From Ancistrus triradiatus (taxonomy: Eukaryota > Chordata > Actinopteri > Siluriformes > Loricariidae), in contig JAJAGP010000091.1 of assembly GCA_025084515.1 (NCBI GenBank), positions 98,501 through 162,500 on the forward strand: a stretch of 64,000 nt of DNA. Reading direction: 5' to 3'. The translations under genes and the position numbers were made by a program. Below the pieces are notes generated by a model. That model saw only the letters and a list, made by a program, of their open reading frames with translations. It was not told the origin of the DNA and did no database searches. Every line of letters starts with the position of its first letter. Within the stretch, counting starts at the first letter, position 1. Positions 1-10,735 of this stretch are shown piece by piece.

Positions 1-346
1 TGGAGAAAGCAGCATGAATCGATGAACCCTTCTTGTTAAGTGTCAGCAGTTCAGACTGGAGGAGGGGCAGTAATGGTGAGGGAAATGTTTCCTTGGCACA
101 AGGTCTTCATTTCTGGGATAAGGTAGAATGGGCTGTTTAGAGTATGTACCAGTACCTCCATCTAATTTGTGCCAACTGCGAGAAGATATCCTGTCCACAT
201 GAGTCAATATTCTTGCAGAATGGTTTCAACACCTAGTGGAATCTATGCCATGACAGATTGCTGTGGGTCTGAAGGCCAAAGGATGTCCAACACACTACTA
301 GATGGGTTTCTCTAATAGTGTTCATTTAGTGTATGTGGCTTTGACA
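1..346 (+). pseudogene. Tc1-c transposase remnant, C-terminal half, cut by the window edge
   Basis: The first codons read WRKQHES, a motif following the first catalytic aspartate in one Tc1-like transposase family, followed by a glycine-rich VQTGGG segment. At about 225-345 the DNA resembles the 3' end of the same family (a stretch ending in ESMP..., then a terminus near GTGTA). Stop codons interrupt the frame, so it is inactive. It is on the opposite strand to the better preserved relative at 33565-34620. Family assignment is from remembered consensus; the class (Tc1/mariner) is safer than the exact family. Confidence 0.7.
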
Positions 347-1547
347 GTGGCTTCTGAGAATAGTTCTCAATGCAGCCAATAACTAGGTAATAACTGGTTT
401 ACGATTAACTATTCAGTTTATTACACCATTACGGTTATAATTGTTTATATTGATGCACGTCTTATGGTTTCTAACTTTGATAGCACTGCCCGATGACATC
501 AAGCAGTTGCTAAATCTGTCCTCCTCCACCTGCTCTAGTGGATGTTGCCTTGTTATATACAGTGGTGTGTACAAATGGCTAATCATTAAATAGTTATTCA
601 GTCCTGTTCATTTAAGTGCATGAATCAGAAGGCTCATTACTGTCAATGTGTAATTAGCTGATTAATAAACATTGGAAGGGCAGGATTGCAGGAAGTGCTC
701 AGGAAATAATTGTTTCTTGAGAGCCTGAGAATGAGGAGTCATTAAGACATTCAAATCCTTCCATTCATGCTAGCAAACCCAGCGCTTGTACGTTTTCTGT
801 TGATACGGCTTCATGTGGACGCTATTGTACCACTGTTCATGGATACAAAGCTGCAAATGTAGCAATTACCTACTATTTATCTTTCTGCTAAACATTTTTC
901 TATAATGAAGTACCATTACCATAAGAATAAGCAACCGTTATTAATTAACCGATTCTGCTGCATTCCAATGGTCATATTTAGTACATTTTCTAAAATATTC
1001 AGAGGGTCAGGAGTTTCTTGTGGTCGTGTGATTGAGTGTTGGGCCTTGTTTGGGTTAAACACAGCTTACGGTTAGCCATCATTCCCTCCAGAAATATTAA
1101 TCAATGATCCTGCCTTCCTTCCTGTGCTGGATCAGTTTGGAGGGGAAGTCATCTGGAAAGAGTCACAAGCAGATATAATGGGAACAAACAAAAGCGCATG
1201 CTAGTGACGGCTGTACCGCCTAATCCTGTGAGACAGCCCAGAGCCACAATGTCAGTTTTAGTTCCCGCTTTAGTCGTCCAACCCCAGGAGCTCATCTCAA
1301 AATGACTGTGTAACCTGAACAAACTTCTCAAGTGACCAGTAAAGACAGGCCACTCTGAGTGATGGTTTTATTGTGGAATGTGCAGGCTCTGATAAAGTCA
1401 TGCATTCTGCTCACTGTGGAATGATGGATATATGTAGGTAATATTATATGCATTCTGGGAAAAATCTCATTGCTCATGAAATCTCATTGTAATTGTTGAA
1501 AACATTTATGATAAATGAGTTCAGTAATAAGGTTTTCTTATTAGTAA

Positions 1548-1548
<1 letters not shown>
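347..1548. other. Gene-free stretch, partly enhancer-like
   Basis: No frame with convincing coding character. About 590-830 is free of recognised repeats and dense in TAAT/ATTA homeodomain-type cores around a TAATTAGCTGATTAAT run. About 1100-1330 is also unique-looking. Either could be conserved non-coding sequence; this is inference from composition only. Confidence 0.35.

Positions 1549-1592
<44 letters not shown>
1549..1592. repeat. (TTA)n microsatellite
   Basis: About 14 uninterrupted TTA units. It generates the poly-isoleucine open frame on the minus strand, which is not a gene. Confidence 0.97.
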
Positions 1593-1594
<2 letters not shown>

Positions 1595-1668
1595 ATCCCT
1601 TTTCCAAGCATCATAAATGTATGACCTGTATTTGTGGACTGTATCCAAAACGATACTCTGTTCATTTA

Positions 1669-1787
1669 CAGCATTTAGCAGATGTTCTTATCCAGTGTGA
1701 TTTACAACAGTGGCAGTGGCAAGATTTGAATCTTGGACTTAGGTCCAAGGTTCAGTATGTTAACTGCTAGGCTACCACAGTCCCCTA
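1669..1787 (-). repeat. SINE-A copy (tRNA-derived, LINE-type 3' tail)
   Basis: On the minus strand a worn tRNA-like head (at 1740-1787) is followed by the tail GGATAAGAACATCTGCTAAA, also seen at 14212, 19480, 47265 and 61850. Diverged and shortened. Confidence 0.75.
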
Positions 1788-1982
1788 TTCTATTCACTAT
1801 TCCCTACATTCTAAATGTTATGGCTAAGTGGTGCTTTCTACGTTAACTGTTTCTTTATTGTCAAATATGAGCAAAAATGCTGTGAATTGTGGTTAATGTG
1901 AAACAATTGACTAATTTAATATTTTTGTTATTTGATTACACTTCTATTGTATATGTTGTATAATGATGGTAACCGAATATAT

Positions 1983-2363
1983 AGTGTGTAGTCCAAAGGT
2001 CTGAGACCGCTAGTACAAATGCTTCTTTTGCATTTTGTGTTCTTTGAAAAATAAAAAAACCCCATAAATTTCATATTTTAGATGTATTTGGTATGTTCCC
2101 TTTTTTGCTGTAATGACAGTTTGTCCTCAAGCTGGCATGTACTCCACAGCTTTATACAAAATTTGATGATCAATGTCTTCCCATGATTCCACAATATTCC
2201 AAAGAGCATCATGAAACTGCATGTGCTCAGTGTTGCTTAGGTCAGTTGTCTGTGGAGGGAAAATTCATGACACTCAGCACTTCTTGTTCTTCTTTGGTCT
2301 TCAAGTAGTTGTTACAAAGCTTAGCAGTGTGTTTTGGGTCATTATCCTGCTGCAGTATATATC
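1983..2363 (-). pseudogene. Tc1-g element fragment, 3' part of transposase
   Basis: Begins with a GGTCTGAGACC-type terminus near 2000 and continues as minus-strand transposase C-terminal coding DNA. The plus strand shows 'TGTGTTTTGGGTCATTATCC', the reverse complement of the conserved block around the QxDNDPKH motif. The rest of the gene is missing; the copy is cut at about 2363 where a SINE begins. The frame is broken. Assignment rests on remembered consensus. Confidence 0.65.
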
Positions 2364-2371
2364 CTTCTCCT

Positions 2372-2545
2372 TGACTCAGTGGTTAGAATGAGCTGCTGGA
2401 ATCAGCAGTGTCAGAGAGCCTGGGTTCAACCCCAGGAGGGGCATGCAACAACACCTGGGTGCTGGTCCCAAACCCAGATGAATGAGGAGGGTTGCATCAG
2501 GAATGCATAAAAACCTCTACCAAATCCAATAAGCAGAATATTGGG
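2372..2545 (+). repeat. SINE-D copy (tRNA head, RTE-like 3' tail)
   Basis: An A box-like CTCAGTGGTTAGAATGAGC and a B box GGGTTCAACCCC are correctly spaced for a tRNA-derived pol III promoter. The body continues with a GGGTGCTGGTCCCAAACCC block and a tail resembling GCATAAAAACC..GCCAAAT, typical of fish SINEs using an RTE-type LINE. It abuts the Tc1-g fragment, consistent with insertion into it. Confidence 0.75.
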
Positions 2546-2768
2546 AGTACTCAAAAGAGGATTTCTTGAATCCTTCAGAGATCCAAACCAGAAGCTATAG
2601 CATGTCTCTAAAATGGAGTGGTGTTTTTCGTTTGTCAGGGTCTGGTTGATTCTGTGCCCAACTCCAGAGTAGGCAAGCTTTCCTCTTTGTCTAGGGGAAC
2701 TATTTGACTTTGGCGATATGTACTTCATTTTGATACCATATTTCCAATGCTCACAATGCAACTTAGTA
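2546..2768. other. Unassigned stretch with a 111-codon open frame
   Basis: A minus-strand frame runs from 2761 back into the SINE (2426). Its residues match no family I know, and half of it is SINE sequence, so I do not call a gene. It may be more of an old transposon. Confidence 0.3.
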
Positions 2769-2769
2769 T

Positions 2770-3271
2770 TAAAATGTTTGTGGACACCCCTTCTAATTAT
2801 TGAGCTCTGCTATTTCAGCAACCTGTAACACTTTCTTAATATAAATCATACATTTCTGGATTCCCCATAGACAAACAGTGGCAGTTGAATGGGTTGTACT
2901 GAAACCCCAGTGACTCTCAGTATGACACATTTATAGGTTTCATCTTCCACAAGTCAGTTTATCAACTTTCTGCCCTGCTATCCTAGAGAAGTCCATAGAG
3001 AATTGGTTTGCCAACTTTGATTGAGAAATTGGCTGGCTTTCACAGAACCTTGACCTCAACTCCATCAGACAACTTGAAAAGGAACTAGAATGACAAAAGT
3101 GAGCCAGGGCTTATTGCATAACATCAGATTCCGACCTCACAGTCATATTCCAAAATCCAATGGAAAGCCTTTTTAGAAGAACAAAGGCCGTTGTAGCAGC
3201 TAAGGTTGGGGCAAACTCCACCCACTTTTTGAATGTCATTTTTTTGAAGGTCCACAAACGTTTGTCTATAT
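2770..3271 (+). mobile_element. Tc1-h element, internally deleted
   Basis: Left end ATGTTTGTGGACACC and right end GGTCCACAAACGTTTGTCTATATA form imperfect inverted termini. The body has the untranslated leader and start region of a known fish Tc1-like family up to about 3020. It then jumps to its C-terminal coding region (about 3040-3225, with the equivalent of the SPDLNPIEHLWDEL segment and VESLPRRVEAVIAAK). The catalytic core is deleted, leaving about 500 bp instead of about 1.5 kb. It is non-autonomous and decayed. Confidence 0.75.
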
Positions 3272-4615
3272 AATGCACTTATAATAAGTGAACAATGATA
3301 TATTCTGCAATATAACACTTTAATCCCAGCAGAGGTTATAAGATGTCACTGGCATTTCTTCCTTTTTTCAGCCTACCTCCCAACAAATAGGGAGGTAAGA
3401 CGAGAAGATGTCAACCAGCGCTGTGTGAAGGTATTCTGTTCTGAAGGAGAACATGCCCTCCCTCTGCCCTCCACATCACACACACAAGACTTCATCAAAG
3501 CAGGGACTTCATTCAACAGCCAAAGGGAACATGAGGACGACTGACACTTTCTCACATCAGCTGCCCTCAACTTGGGCACAGCTGCTCAGGGTGGAAGACC
3601 TACACTGGAACATCGAGAGTTTGGTGACAAGATTCCTTTATGAATCAATATATGAATTAAGGATTTCCATCAATGCTACTATTTACAGGGAAAAGGTGCA
3701 ATGCTATTTTAACATGTTTATCACATCTCACAATCCCAAGGCAGCTAATGGTTTTCACCAAACATCATCCACCTGCTGTCTGACCTGACAGTTATACTGA
3801 TTTAAAGCAAGATCGTCTTCACTACTACAGCAAAGAAATTACAGTTGATTAACATTTTTAAAGATGTGAAACAGATATTATATGGCAAATTTCATAACAA
3901 AAACAAAACAGCTTGGTGTACTTGCTCCATGATAACTAGTAATTAGGGGAGGTAAATTGTTGCACAGTATTATTTATCTGTATTATTTTACCCCAGAGTG
4001 TGCATGGTGACAGTCCAAAATCAGTAGATATGTATAGCAAAGTCATTGCATTTTGATGGAAGAAAACATTATTTTGTCTTGTGGTCGATCTCGATCTTGC
4101 ATGATTTGACAAAGTAACATGAACTGGGTCAACTACAACTAACATAAACTAGGTGAAAAGTTTATTTTGATTTCAAGTTTTTATAATAATTTTTGATACC
4201 AGCGTCTATTCATAGTTATAGTTACTCTTGTTGCCATGTTCAGTCTGCTACCTTAACGCTGATACAAAGTTCAGAAGATCAACCATCGAAAGTGCGGTTC
4301 AAAAACGCAGACCCCCTATTAGCATGGATATGAAACACTAGACTGCTCTAAAAACACTCATTAGCACAACAGAGTGAGTGTGTTTGTGCAGCCTCTGGGG
4401 TCCTCGGCCCCCTACTTCACAATTCACATGCAGATGTGCACACATGAAAGTTCTGTGCAGGGAAGTGCTTGCCAAAACGTGAATTTTAATTATAAAGAAC
4501 TGTGATTGGTTTGGCAAAGTGGAGGAAGAATGAATCTTAGTGGCTCCTGCCAAACTGCCCCACATTTTGCGCTATGTGTGTTCTCGTTTGTGTCTTAAAA
4601 AATATATGAAGTTTG
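3272..4615. other. Gene-free stretch, nothing recognised
   Basis: AT-rich sequence with short chance frames on both strands. The frame at 3453-3788 (+) has no recognisable domain or composition. No clear repeat family was seen. Confidence 0.4.
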
Positions 4616-4617
4616 AC

Positions 4618-4661
4618 CCACCCCAAATCATAAAACGTTGGGACAGTATGGAAAATGCATA
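4618..4661 (+). mobile_element. Tc1-b element, left terminus (split by Tc1-a)
   Basis: An ACCCCAAATCA..GTTGGGACAGTATGG terminus matches the right-hand end of the inverted copy at 43307-43357. The element stops at the TA where the Tc1-a copy begins and resumes at 6119, so this is the left flank of a nested insertion. Confidence 0.7.
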
Positions 4662-6118
4662 CAGTGGTGCTTGAAAGTTTGTGAACCCTTTAGAATTTTC
4701 TATAATTCTGCATAAATATGACCTAAAACATCATCAGATTTTCACACAAGTCCTATAAGTAGATAAAGAGAACCCAGTTAAACAAATGAGACAAAAATTT
4801 TATACTGGGTCATTTATTTATTGAGGAAAATGATCCAATATTACATATCAGTAAGTGACAAAAGTATGTGAACCTCTAGGATTAGCAGTTAATTTGAAGG
4901 TGAAATTAGAGTCAGGTGTTTTCAATCAATGGGATGACAATCAGGTGTGAGTGGGCCCCGTTTTATTTAAAGAACAGGGATCTATCAAAGTCTGCTCTTC
5001 ACAACACACGTTTGTGGAAGTGTATCATGGCACGAACAAAGGAGATTTCTGAGGAGCTCAGAAAAAAAGCTGTTGATACACAGTCAGATAGATTGTGATT
5101 GTCGACCAACAATGATCACTCTAAGAACAAGGCGTGTAATAGATGGCGAGTTCACAAAGGATCCCAGGGTAACTCCTAAACAACTAAAGGCCTCTCTCAC
5201 ATTGGCTAATGTTAATGTTCATGAGTCCACCCTCAGAAGAACACTGAACAACAATGGTGTGCATGGCAGTGTTGCAAGGAGAAAGCCACTGCTCTCCAAA
5301 AAGAACATTGCTGCTCGTCTGCAGTTTACTAAAGATCACGTGGGCAAGCCAGAAGGCTATTGGAAGAATGTTTTGTGGACGGATGAGACCTAAATAGCTT
5401 TTTGGTTTAAAATAAAAGCATTGTGTTTGGAGAAAGGAAAACACTACATTCCAGCATAAGGACCTTATCCCATCTGTGAAACATGGTGGTGGTAGTATCA
5501 TGGCTTGGGCCTGTTTTGCTGCATCTGGGCCAGGACGGCTTGCCATCGTTGATGGAGCAATGAATTTTGAATAATATCAGAGAATTGTAAAGGAAAATAT
5601 CAGGACATCTGTCCATGAACTGAATCTCAAGAGAAGGTGGGTCATGCAGCAAGACAACGACCCTAAGCACACAAGTTGTTCTACCAAAGAATGGTTAAAG
5701 AAGAATAAAGTTCATGTTTTAGAATGGTCAAGTCAAAGTCCTGACCTTAATCCAATGGAAATGTTGTGGAAGGACCTGAAGTGAGCAGTTAATGTGAGGA
5801 AACCCACCAACATCTCAGAGTTGAAGCTGTTTCTGTACGGAGGAATGGGCTAAAATTCCTCCAAGCCGGTCTGCAGGACTGATCAACAGTTACAGGAAAC
5901 ATTTAGTTGCAGTTATTGCTGCCACTCACTAATATATAATATTGGATCATTTTCCTCAATAAATAAATGACCAAGTATAATATTTTTGTCTCATTTGTTT
6001 AACTGGGTTCTCTTTATCTGCTTTTAAGACTTGTGTGAAAATCTGATGATGTTTTAGGTCATATTTATGCAGAAATATAGAAAATTCTAAAGGTTTCACA
6101 AACTTTCAAGCACCACTG
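4662..6118 (+). mobile_element. Tc1-a element, nearly full length, defective
   Basis: Begins CAGTGGTGCTTGAAAG and ends in its reverse complement, with TA at the left junction and a mutated TT at the right. Related copies lie at 36141-37110 and 49911-51051. At about 1457 bp it is the longest of the three. It carries a broken transposase (separate entry). A further deletion near 5920 removes the end of the coding region, joining CTGC to CACTCACTAATA. It is inserted in a Tc1-b copy and is therefore younger than it. Confidence 0.92.
5027..5920 (+). pseudogene. Tc1-a transposase, disrupted
   Basis: A DD34E Tc1-type transposase would cut and paste the element at TA sites. The ATG at 5027 gives MARTKEISEELRKK, the family N-terminus. 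Two deletions near 5078 and 5100 remove most of the first helix-turn-helix. The frame then resumes as LRTRRVIDGEFTKDPRVTPKQL and runs through KPEGYWKNVLWTDET, including the first catalytic aspartate. A stop follows directly at 5392 (TAA). Further downstream the DNA still resembles QQDNDPKHTS and SPDLNPMEMLWKDL, so the catalytic triad region persists in DNA, but stops and shifts abolish the protein. Confidence 0.9.
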
Positions 6119-6975
6119 TTTAAACAATCATATAGTTTTTCTTACATTTACTTTGACATTTATTTCATTGCAGACAGTATGAACCCAAGATATTTAACAT
6201 CCATTAAACATCCATTCCTGCATTTCAGACCTGCAGCACATTCCAAAATAAGTTGTAATGCAGGCAGTTTAGAGCTAGTAATGAATTAAAAAAAACTAAT
6301 TAATGATATGATTTCAAATAGGTGATGTCAGCAGGTGGTTTGGTACAAAAGCAGTATCCACGAAAAACGCTCAGTCTTTGATGAGCAAAGATGACCAGAA
6401 GATCTCATGTTTATCAACAAATTTGTGAGGAAATTATTGAAATGTTTAAAAACAATGTTCCTTCCAACAAAGATTGGAAGGGATATGCCTATTTCTTCCT
6501 CTGCAGTGCATAATATCATTAAACGATTCAAGCAGTCTGGAGGAATTTCAGTGTGTAAAGGCCAAGGGTGCAAGCTTAAACTGAATGCCCGTGATCTTCG
6601 ATCCCTCAGATGACACTGCATCAAGAACCATCATTCAACAGTAGCTGATCTTAGAGCAATATATGCTGTATTCAAGATGAAATCTCTTCCAGGGACATGC
6701 ATTTCAGCAAAACAATGCAAAATTACATGCTGCACACATTACAAAGGCATGGCTGTGCCAGAAGAGGGTACAGATACTGGACTGGCCTGCCTGCAGTCCT
6801 GACCTCTCCCCAGTAGAGAATGTGTGGAGAATTTTGAACTGAAAAATGCGACAAAGATGACCCCGTACTGTTTGCAGGAAGAAAGGGACAAAATAACACC
6901 TGAAACACTTAATCTCTCAGAACAGCCTGAATTATTCATGACATAGATTCAAGAAGGTGCTGGAAACATTCCTTT
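6119..6975 (+). mobile_element. Tc1-b element, main part (continues from 4661)
   Basis: Leader sequence (about 6160-6390, with ATTGCAGACAGTATGAACCC and CATTCCTGCATTTCAG) matches the minus-strand copy at 42786-43357. The right terminus is not preserved; the end near 6975 is approximate. The split leader shows that Tc1-a landed within it. Confidence 0.8.
6391..6965 (+). pseudogene. Tc1-b transposase, frameshifted and internally deleted
   Basis: Translation from the ATG at 6391 gives an N-terminus with EEIIEMFKNNVP. A frameshift near 6465 moves reading to the frame with SSSAVHNIIKRFKQSGGIS, a Tc1 helix-turn-helix. After RDLRSLRRHCIKNHHSTVADLRA (about 6640) the catalytic centre is missing. The C-terminal region resumes near 6690 with HTLQRHGC, a WTGLPAVLTSPQ stretch standing for WPACSPDLSP, and a decayed IENVWRIL. 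Multiple stops follow. No functional transposase is possible. Confidence 0.85.
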
Positions 6976-7009
6976 GAGGTTATGATATTGTATCTGTTAA
7001 TTGATGTGG

Positions 7010-7132
7010 ATTTGTCAGCTGAACCTTCATACTGTAAAAGCTCAGTATTACACCTCCAGCTTGAACTGTATGCTCTTGGTAGGTTGAGTTAATAGATTCA
7101 TGCTGTTTACACCAAATTTTGATATGAAGATA
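7010..7132 (-). pseudogene. Tc1-c transposase scrap
   Basis: On the minus strand KIWCKQHESINSTYQEHTVQ followed by AGGVI corresponds to the RIWRKQHESMDPS..STVQAGGG segment of the Tc1-c family, the same part that opens the window at position 1. No termini are preserved. Confidence 0.7.
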
Positions 7133-7139
7133 GCAGCAT

Positions 7140-7288
7140 CGGTCTGATATGCTAACCACTAACACGGTGACCCGGCAGTGCCTTCTGGCTGGGGTTGCCA
7201 TCGCATGCAGGTATGATTGGCTGTATCTGAGGGAGAGGAGCATGGTTGGGGGAATTTGCTTGATGCTGCAACAGTGAACACTCGCGTC
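7140..7288 (+). repeat. SINE-B copy
   Basis: GGTATGATTGGCTGTATCTGAGGGAG followed by a TGCTGCAACAGTGA block, shared with copies near 9480, 49740, 52085, 57950 and 62110. The tRNA-like head is poor. Confidence 0.65.
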
Positions 7289-8800
7289 TCACTTCGAGAT
7301 TCATCAGACCTGAAGAGGTCTTTACCAATTTGTAACTGTCAGATTTGGTGAGCTTGTGGTCACTGTAGTCTAGGGGTCTTTTCACATATAGTTCACTTTA
7401 ATGAACCAAACTCAGTTCTTTTAAAATTGGACCTGAAAGTGAACCATCTCTTCTGATCTCCGTTCTTTTTGTGTTCACATTTGTGAGCGAACTTTAAAGA
7501 CAACTCTCTTTCTGGTCATCTTTAGCACTGATGAGATCTCAGACCACTTATTGTTCACACCACAGCTCCTGTGTAACCCTGAATCATGTTTATTTTCATA
7601 TTGCTGTTTTAGAAAGCAAATGAGAAAATATTCAATATGATATGAAATACCAAAACTAAAAAAATATAGTGGAGATGAGCATGAAAGAGGAATTATATTT
7701 ATCATAATAATTTGTATATCAAATCATGTAACATGAAGGAAGATTTTATGATTACAGTGCATAAATAAATCTAGAATAGAACAGAATAGAATAAAGCAGA
7801 TGTTTTCAGAATAGAAGATCATAGTTTATATCTTATTTCTTTTATTAACAAAACTATCATTTCTATCAAGGACTCGGACCAAAAAGCAGTGGTATGAAGG
7901 AATAACTGACAGTTTTTGGTTATTGGTGATTATACCTGAAACTAAACTCGTATAACAGCAGCACTGTTGAGCTGGAGAGCCATATCGTGTGCAGGACAGT
8001 CATTAACAGCTCTGTACAGCAAACCTCGGCTGTTCTGCTTTCCATACGCAGAACAGAATACAAAGTGGTCCGGGAATCACAAACAAAACATACTGAGACC
8101 TTCTCAGGAGGTGATCTCAGCTCGGTTTGTTTTGGGGGCCATTTAGAGGGGTCTGAGTTTGTTTGACAAAAAGAAAAGAAACCATGACTCAGAAGTCTGC
8201 GTCCACTTCAGACGCTGAAACGTTCCAAGTGTGAAAATGTAATAAGATTGTTGTAGCCCATCTGCCTTAAGGTTGTTATGTTGTGCTTTTAGAGATTTTC
8301 AGCTTTCCTGGTAATTTTGACATATCATAAAATGTAACTACTCAGCACAAACATAGTATAAATGAATAGAAACACTTTTAGATTTGTGGTCATATGTTCC
8401 AAATTCACTGAGTGTCTTAATGTAGTAATCTAGGTTTTAGGGTTTATTTCCTACAAAAATATATGGTTTTGTAAATATAAGTGGTTGTTCTTAGTCTTAA
8501 GCTTTTGCTTATGCGAGTTATTACCTGTGAAAACCTGTTGCTGGCTAGAACCCTGTCCAATTAAAAGCAGCCGGTGTGAATATTTCCCAGTGCATAACAC
8601 TACAGTGTATATAATCAGATGCTGGCTGCTTTTGTGCTTGTGTTGACATTTATAAATGGACCTCCATGGCTCTGCAGACATGTGTCGGAAACATGGTGTT
8701 CTTTTTTGACTATGTTGTCCCGCCTCACATCCAGCTTTCTTTAATGCAGAGAAATGAGGAATTGACATATAGGTTGCTGTATTTTCTTATCACGTTTTGT
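7289..8800. other. Gene-free stretch, nothing firmly recognised
   Basis: TTTTCACA-type sequence at about 7380 and its rough complement at about 8232 (GTGTGAAAA), with several GAACCAAAC-like motifs inward, hint at a non-autonomous hAT-like element, but no target duplication is visible. The rest is AT-rich without family resemblance. Confidence 0.25.
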
Positions 8801-8804
8801 CAAT

Positions 8805-9140
8805 TGTCAAAGCGATTGCTTCACCTGCATGTCTCTAATTAGTCAGTACCATGACATTACATCATGAGCCGCTTTTCCCTTAGCCTGAAATGAGTTTCAG
8901 CAGGGGGGGCATAAAATGGGAGTGGGGGGCACGTGAACCCAGTCAATCACCTCAGCAACAGTTAAGGAATCCAGCAGGCTGATGCTCCTCATATTTCATC
9001 CTTGGTAAAGATTACCTGTCGGCCCCAGAGGAGATGTATTGATCTGTTTTCCTTTTTTTGTCAGCAATCACCTGACAAAGGCACCTAGGAGTGGAGGAGT
9101 GAGTGATATGCATCCATGTCTCCACCCCACTGTGGTGGAT
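8805..9140. other. Candidate conserved non-coding block
   Basis: Repeat-free, moderately GC-rich sequence with balanced composition (for example TCTCTAATTAGTCAGTACC at 8832 and GGTAAAGATTACCTGTCGGCC at 9004). It resembles vertebrate conserved non-coding DNA in look only; conservation was not tested. Confidence 0.3.
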
Positions 9141-9147
9141 TTAAGAA

Positions 9148-9167
9148 GGGGGGGGGGGTGGGGGGGG
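9148..9167 (+). repeat. Poly-G tract
   Basis: Nineteen of 20 bases are G, broken by one T. It could form a G-quadruplex. Confidence 0.95.
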
Positions 9168-9411
9168 CTTACCAGTGACCACTCACACTGTAAGATAATG
9201 CCATCATAAACTCAACATGTCAGGACCAACATGCTGGAGGACTATAACACTGCATTGTATTTTTACTTAAATGAGATGCAGCTAAAAATTACTCCATATA
9301 TGGCAAGATTTATGATAAAAAAGAAATCTGTGTAGTTATTGTATAACTAATAATGATATATGTACAACTTTACAGTATGGTTAAACAATTTGTTAAAAAA
9401 GCTAAGGTTCT

Positions 9412-9590
9412 GATGTGCCTCTGTGATGCAGTGGTTATTCACTAGCCCATTACCATGGTGGCCTGTGTTCGAGTCTTAGTGGTGCCTTCTGCAGGCATGA
9501 TTGGTTTTGTTTGAGGAAGGGAGACTGGCAGTGAGGCAGCAGCAACCTGTAACCAGATCTGTGCTGGACTGGTACCCCATTTAGGTTATA
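9412..9590 (+). repeat. SINE-B copy, left part (split by Tc1-e)
   Basis: tRNA-like head with B box GTGTTCGAGTC near 9465, core GCAGGCATGATTGG, then GGACTGGTACCCCATTTAGG. The copy stops at the TA preceding the Tc1-e element and its tail reappears at 10649. Confidence 0.75.
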
Positions 9591-9592
9591 TA

Positions 9593-10646
9593 TGCTCATT
9601 GACAAAAAAAATGCACCCAGATAGAAATGTCGAATTGCTGCAAAACTCGTCTCAGGCAGATATGTAAATTACAGGTGTGGTCTGATTAGACACTGGGTCT
9701 TGAAACAAGAGGGTGTAAAAGTGCTTCTACCACTGCTCCACAAAAAGGCTCTCAGAGACTACTTTGGGTAGCGTACCTCTTGGTGTGAGATTGTTGACTG
9801 CTAGACATGCCTCTATGATGCATTCAAAGACATTTTGCCCAGTTGACAGACTTTAAGAGGGAGTGCATCATTGGACTGAGGAATTGCCCGCCATCTAGGC
9901 CGTTCTGCCTGTAAGGAGGTGTTGGGAACAGTGGTTCTGTGAGGACATGCACACCTGGCGAACAGGCTCTGGACGGCCCAGACTGACCACCAGTATAGGG
10001 GATCATTTGAGCTTCCGAAAAGCATGAGCAGCTGCCACAATTTTGTTGTCCACCATCCAGACCTTCACCACTATCCCCTGTCTCTGCCCGGACAATTTCC
10101 AGGCACTTCGCAGAAGGAAATTGGCCATTATGTGTCCTGCCATTGACAGCCAGCCACCGTCGCCTTAGTTTGCAGTGGTGTAATGACCGAGAAACCTGGT
10201 CTGCCATGAACTGGGACCTTATTGTCTTTGGCAACAAATCCAGGTTCTGTTTAGGATCTGACAAAGGTCGCATTTGAGTATGGAGGCCTTGTGGTGAGCG
10301 CTTCAATCCTGCATTTGCTGTAGAGTGACACATTTGATGTGGATCTGCAGGTCCAACTGCAACATCTGTAGGCAAATGTGCCACAGAAAACCATACAGAA
10401 CCTGTATGCCTCCAATGGCCAACCGTATCTCATCTTGTATCCAGGCTAGAGGCACTAGAAGGTACTAGAACCTCCTTTCAATTGTACGGTTTTACCAGTA
10501 AAACTATTCTTTCGCTTTAATATTGTAATCACTTACATATATAATTACAATTCATACATGTAATTACAATAATTCATACATGTAAAGTTTCATTCAATTC
10601 CAACAAGTCCTTCTTGGTGAGTTGTGTTTTTTTTTGTCAATGAGCA
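9593..10646 (+). mobile_element. Tc1-e element with intact termini
   Basis: Inverted termini TGCTCATTGACAAAAAAA and TTTTTTTGTCAATGAGCA are each flanked by TA (9591-9592 and 10647-10648), the standard Tc1/mariner duplication. Length is about 1054 bp, short for the roughly 1.3-1.6 kb of complete relatives, because the centre of the transposase is deleted. Confidence 0.88.
9806..10470 (+). pseudogene. Tc1-e transposase, degenerate
   Basis: Plus-strand translation in shifting frames shows FAQLTDFKRECIIGLR, a Tc1 N-terminal helix, then pieces of GSGRPRLTT, the AT-hook-like GRPR linker between the two helix-turn-helix units. It ends with ANRISSCIQARGTRRY, matching the usual SMPRRIAACIRARGGSTRY C-terminus. 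Stops interrupt every frame. The segment carrying the second aspartate and the glutamate is missing. Confidence 0.75.
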
Positions 10647-10648
10647 TA

Positions 10649-10735
10649 CTTGCCTGTGTCTTTTGAGTTTCAAGACCCTCTGTGACCCTCACAAGGCTAA
10701 ACAAGGTTTTATAAAATAAGCCATAAACCGGCATC
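10649..10735 (+). repeat. SINE-B copy, right part
   Basis: GACCCTCTGTGACCCTCACAAGG and a following AAACAAGGTTTTAT resemble the tail of SINE-B copies at 42440 and 62260. Together with 9412-9590 it is one SINE cut in two by Tc1-e. Confidence 0.55.

Noticed and set aside
1474..1665. Minus-strand frame with poly-isoleucine
   Set aside because: Translation of the TTA microsatellite.
3453..3788. 111-codon plus-strand open frame
   Set aside because: No motif, no family resemblance, a competing minus-strand frame, and no splice or promoter context.
7265..7320. Second hammerhead-like CTGATGA on the minus strand
   Set aside because: No GAAAC partner, and the neighbouring bases belong to a SINE-B end; chance is sufficient.
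7376..8245. Possible non-autonomous hAT element with TTTTCACA ends
   Set aside because: Ends match only roughly, no 8-bp target duplication was found and the interior is unrecognised.
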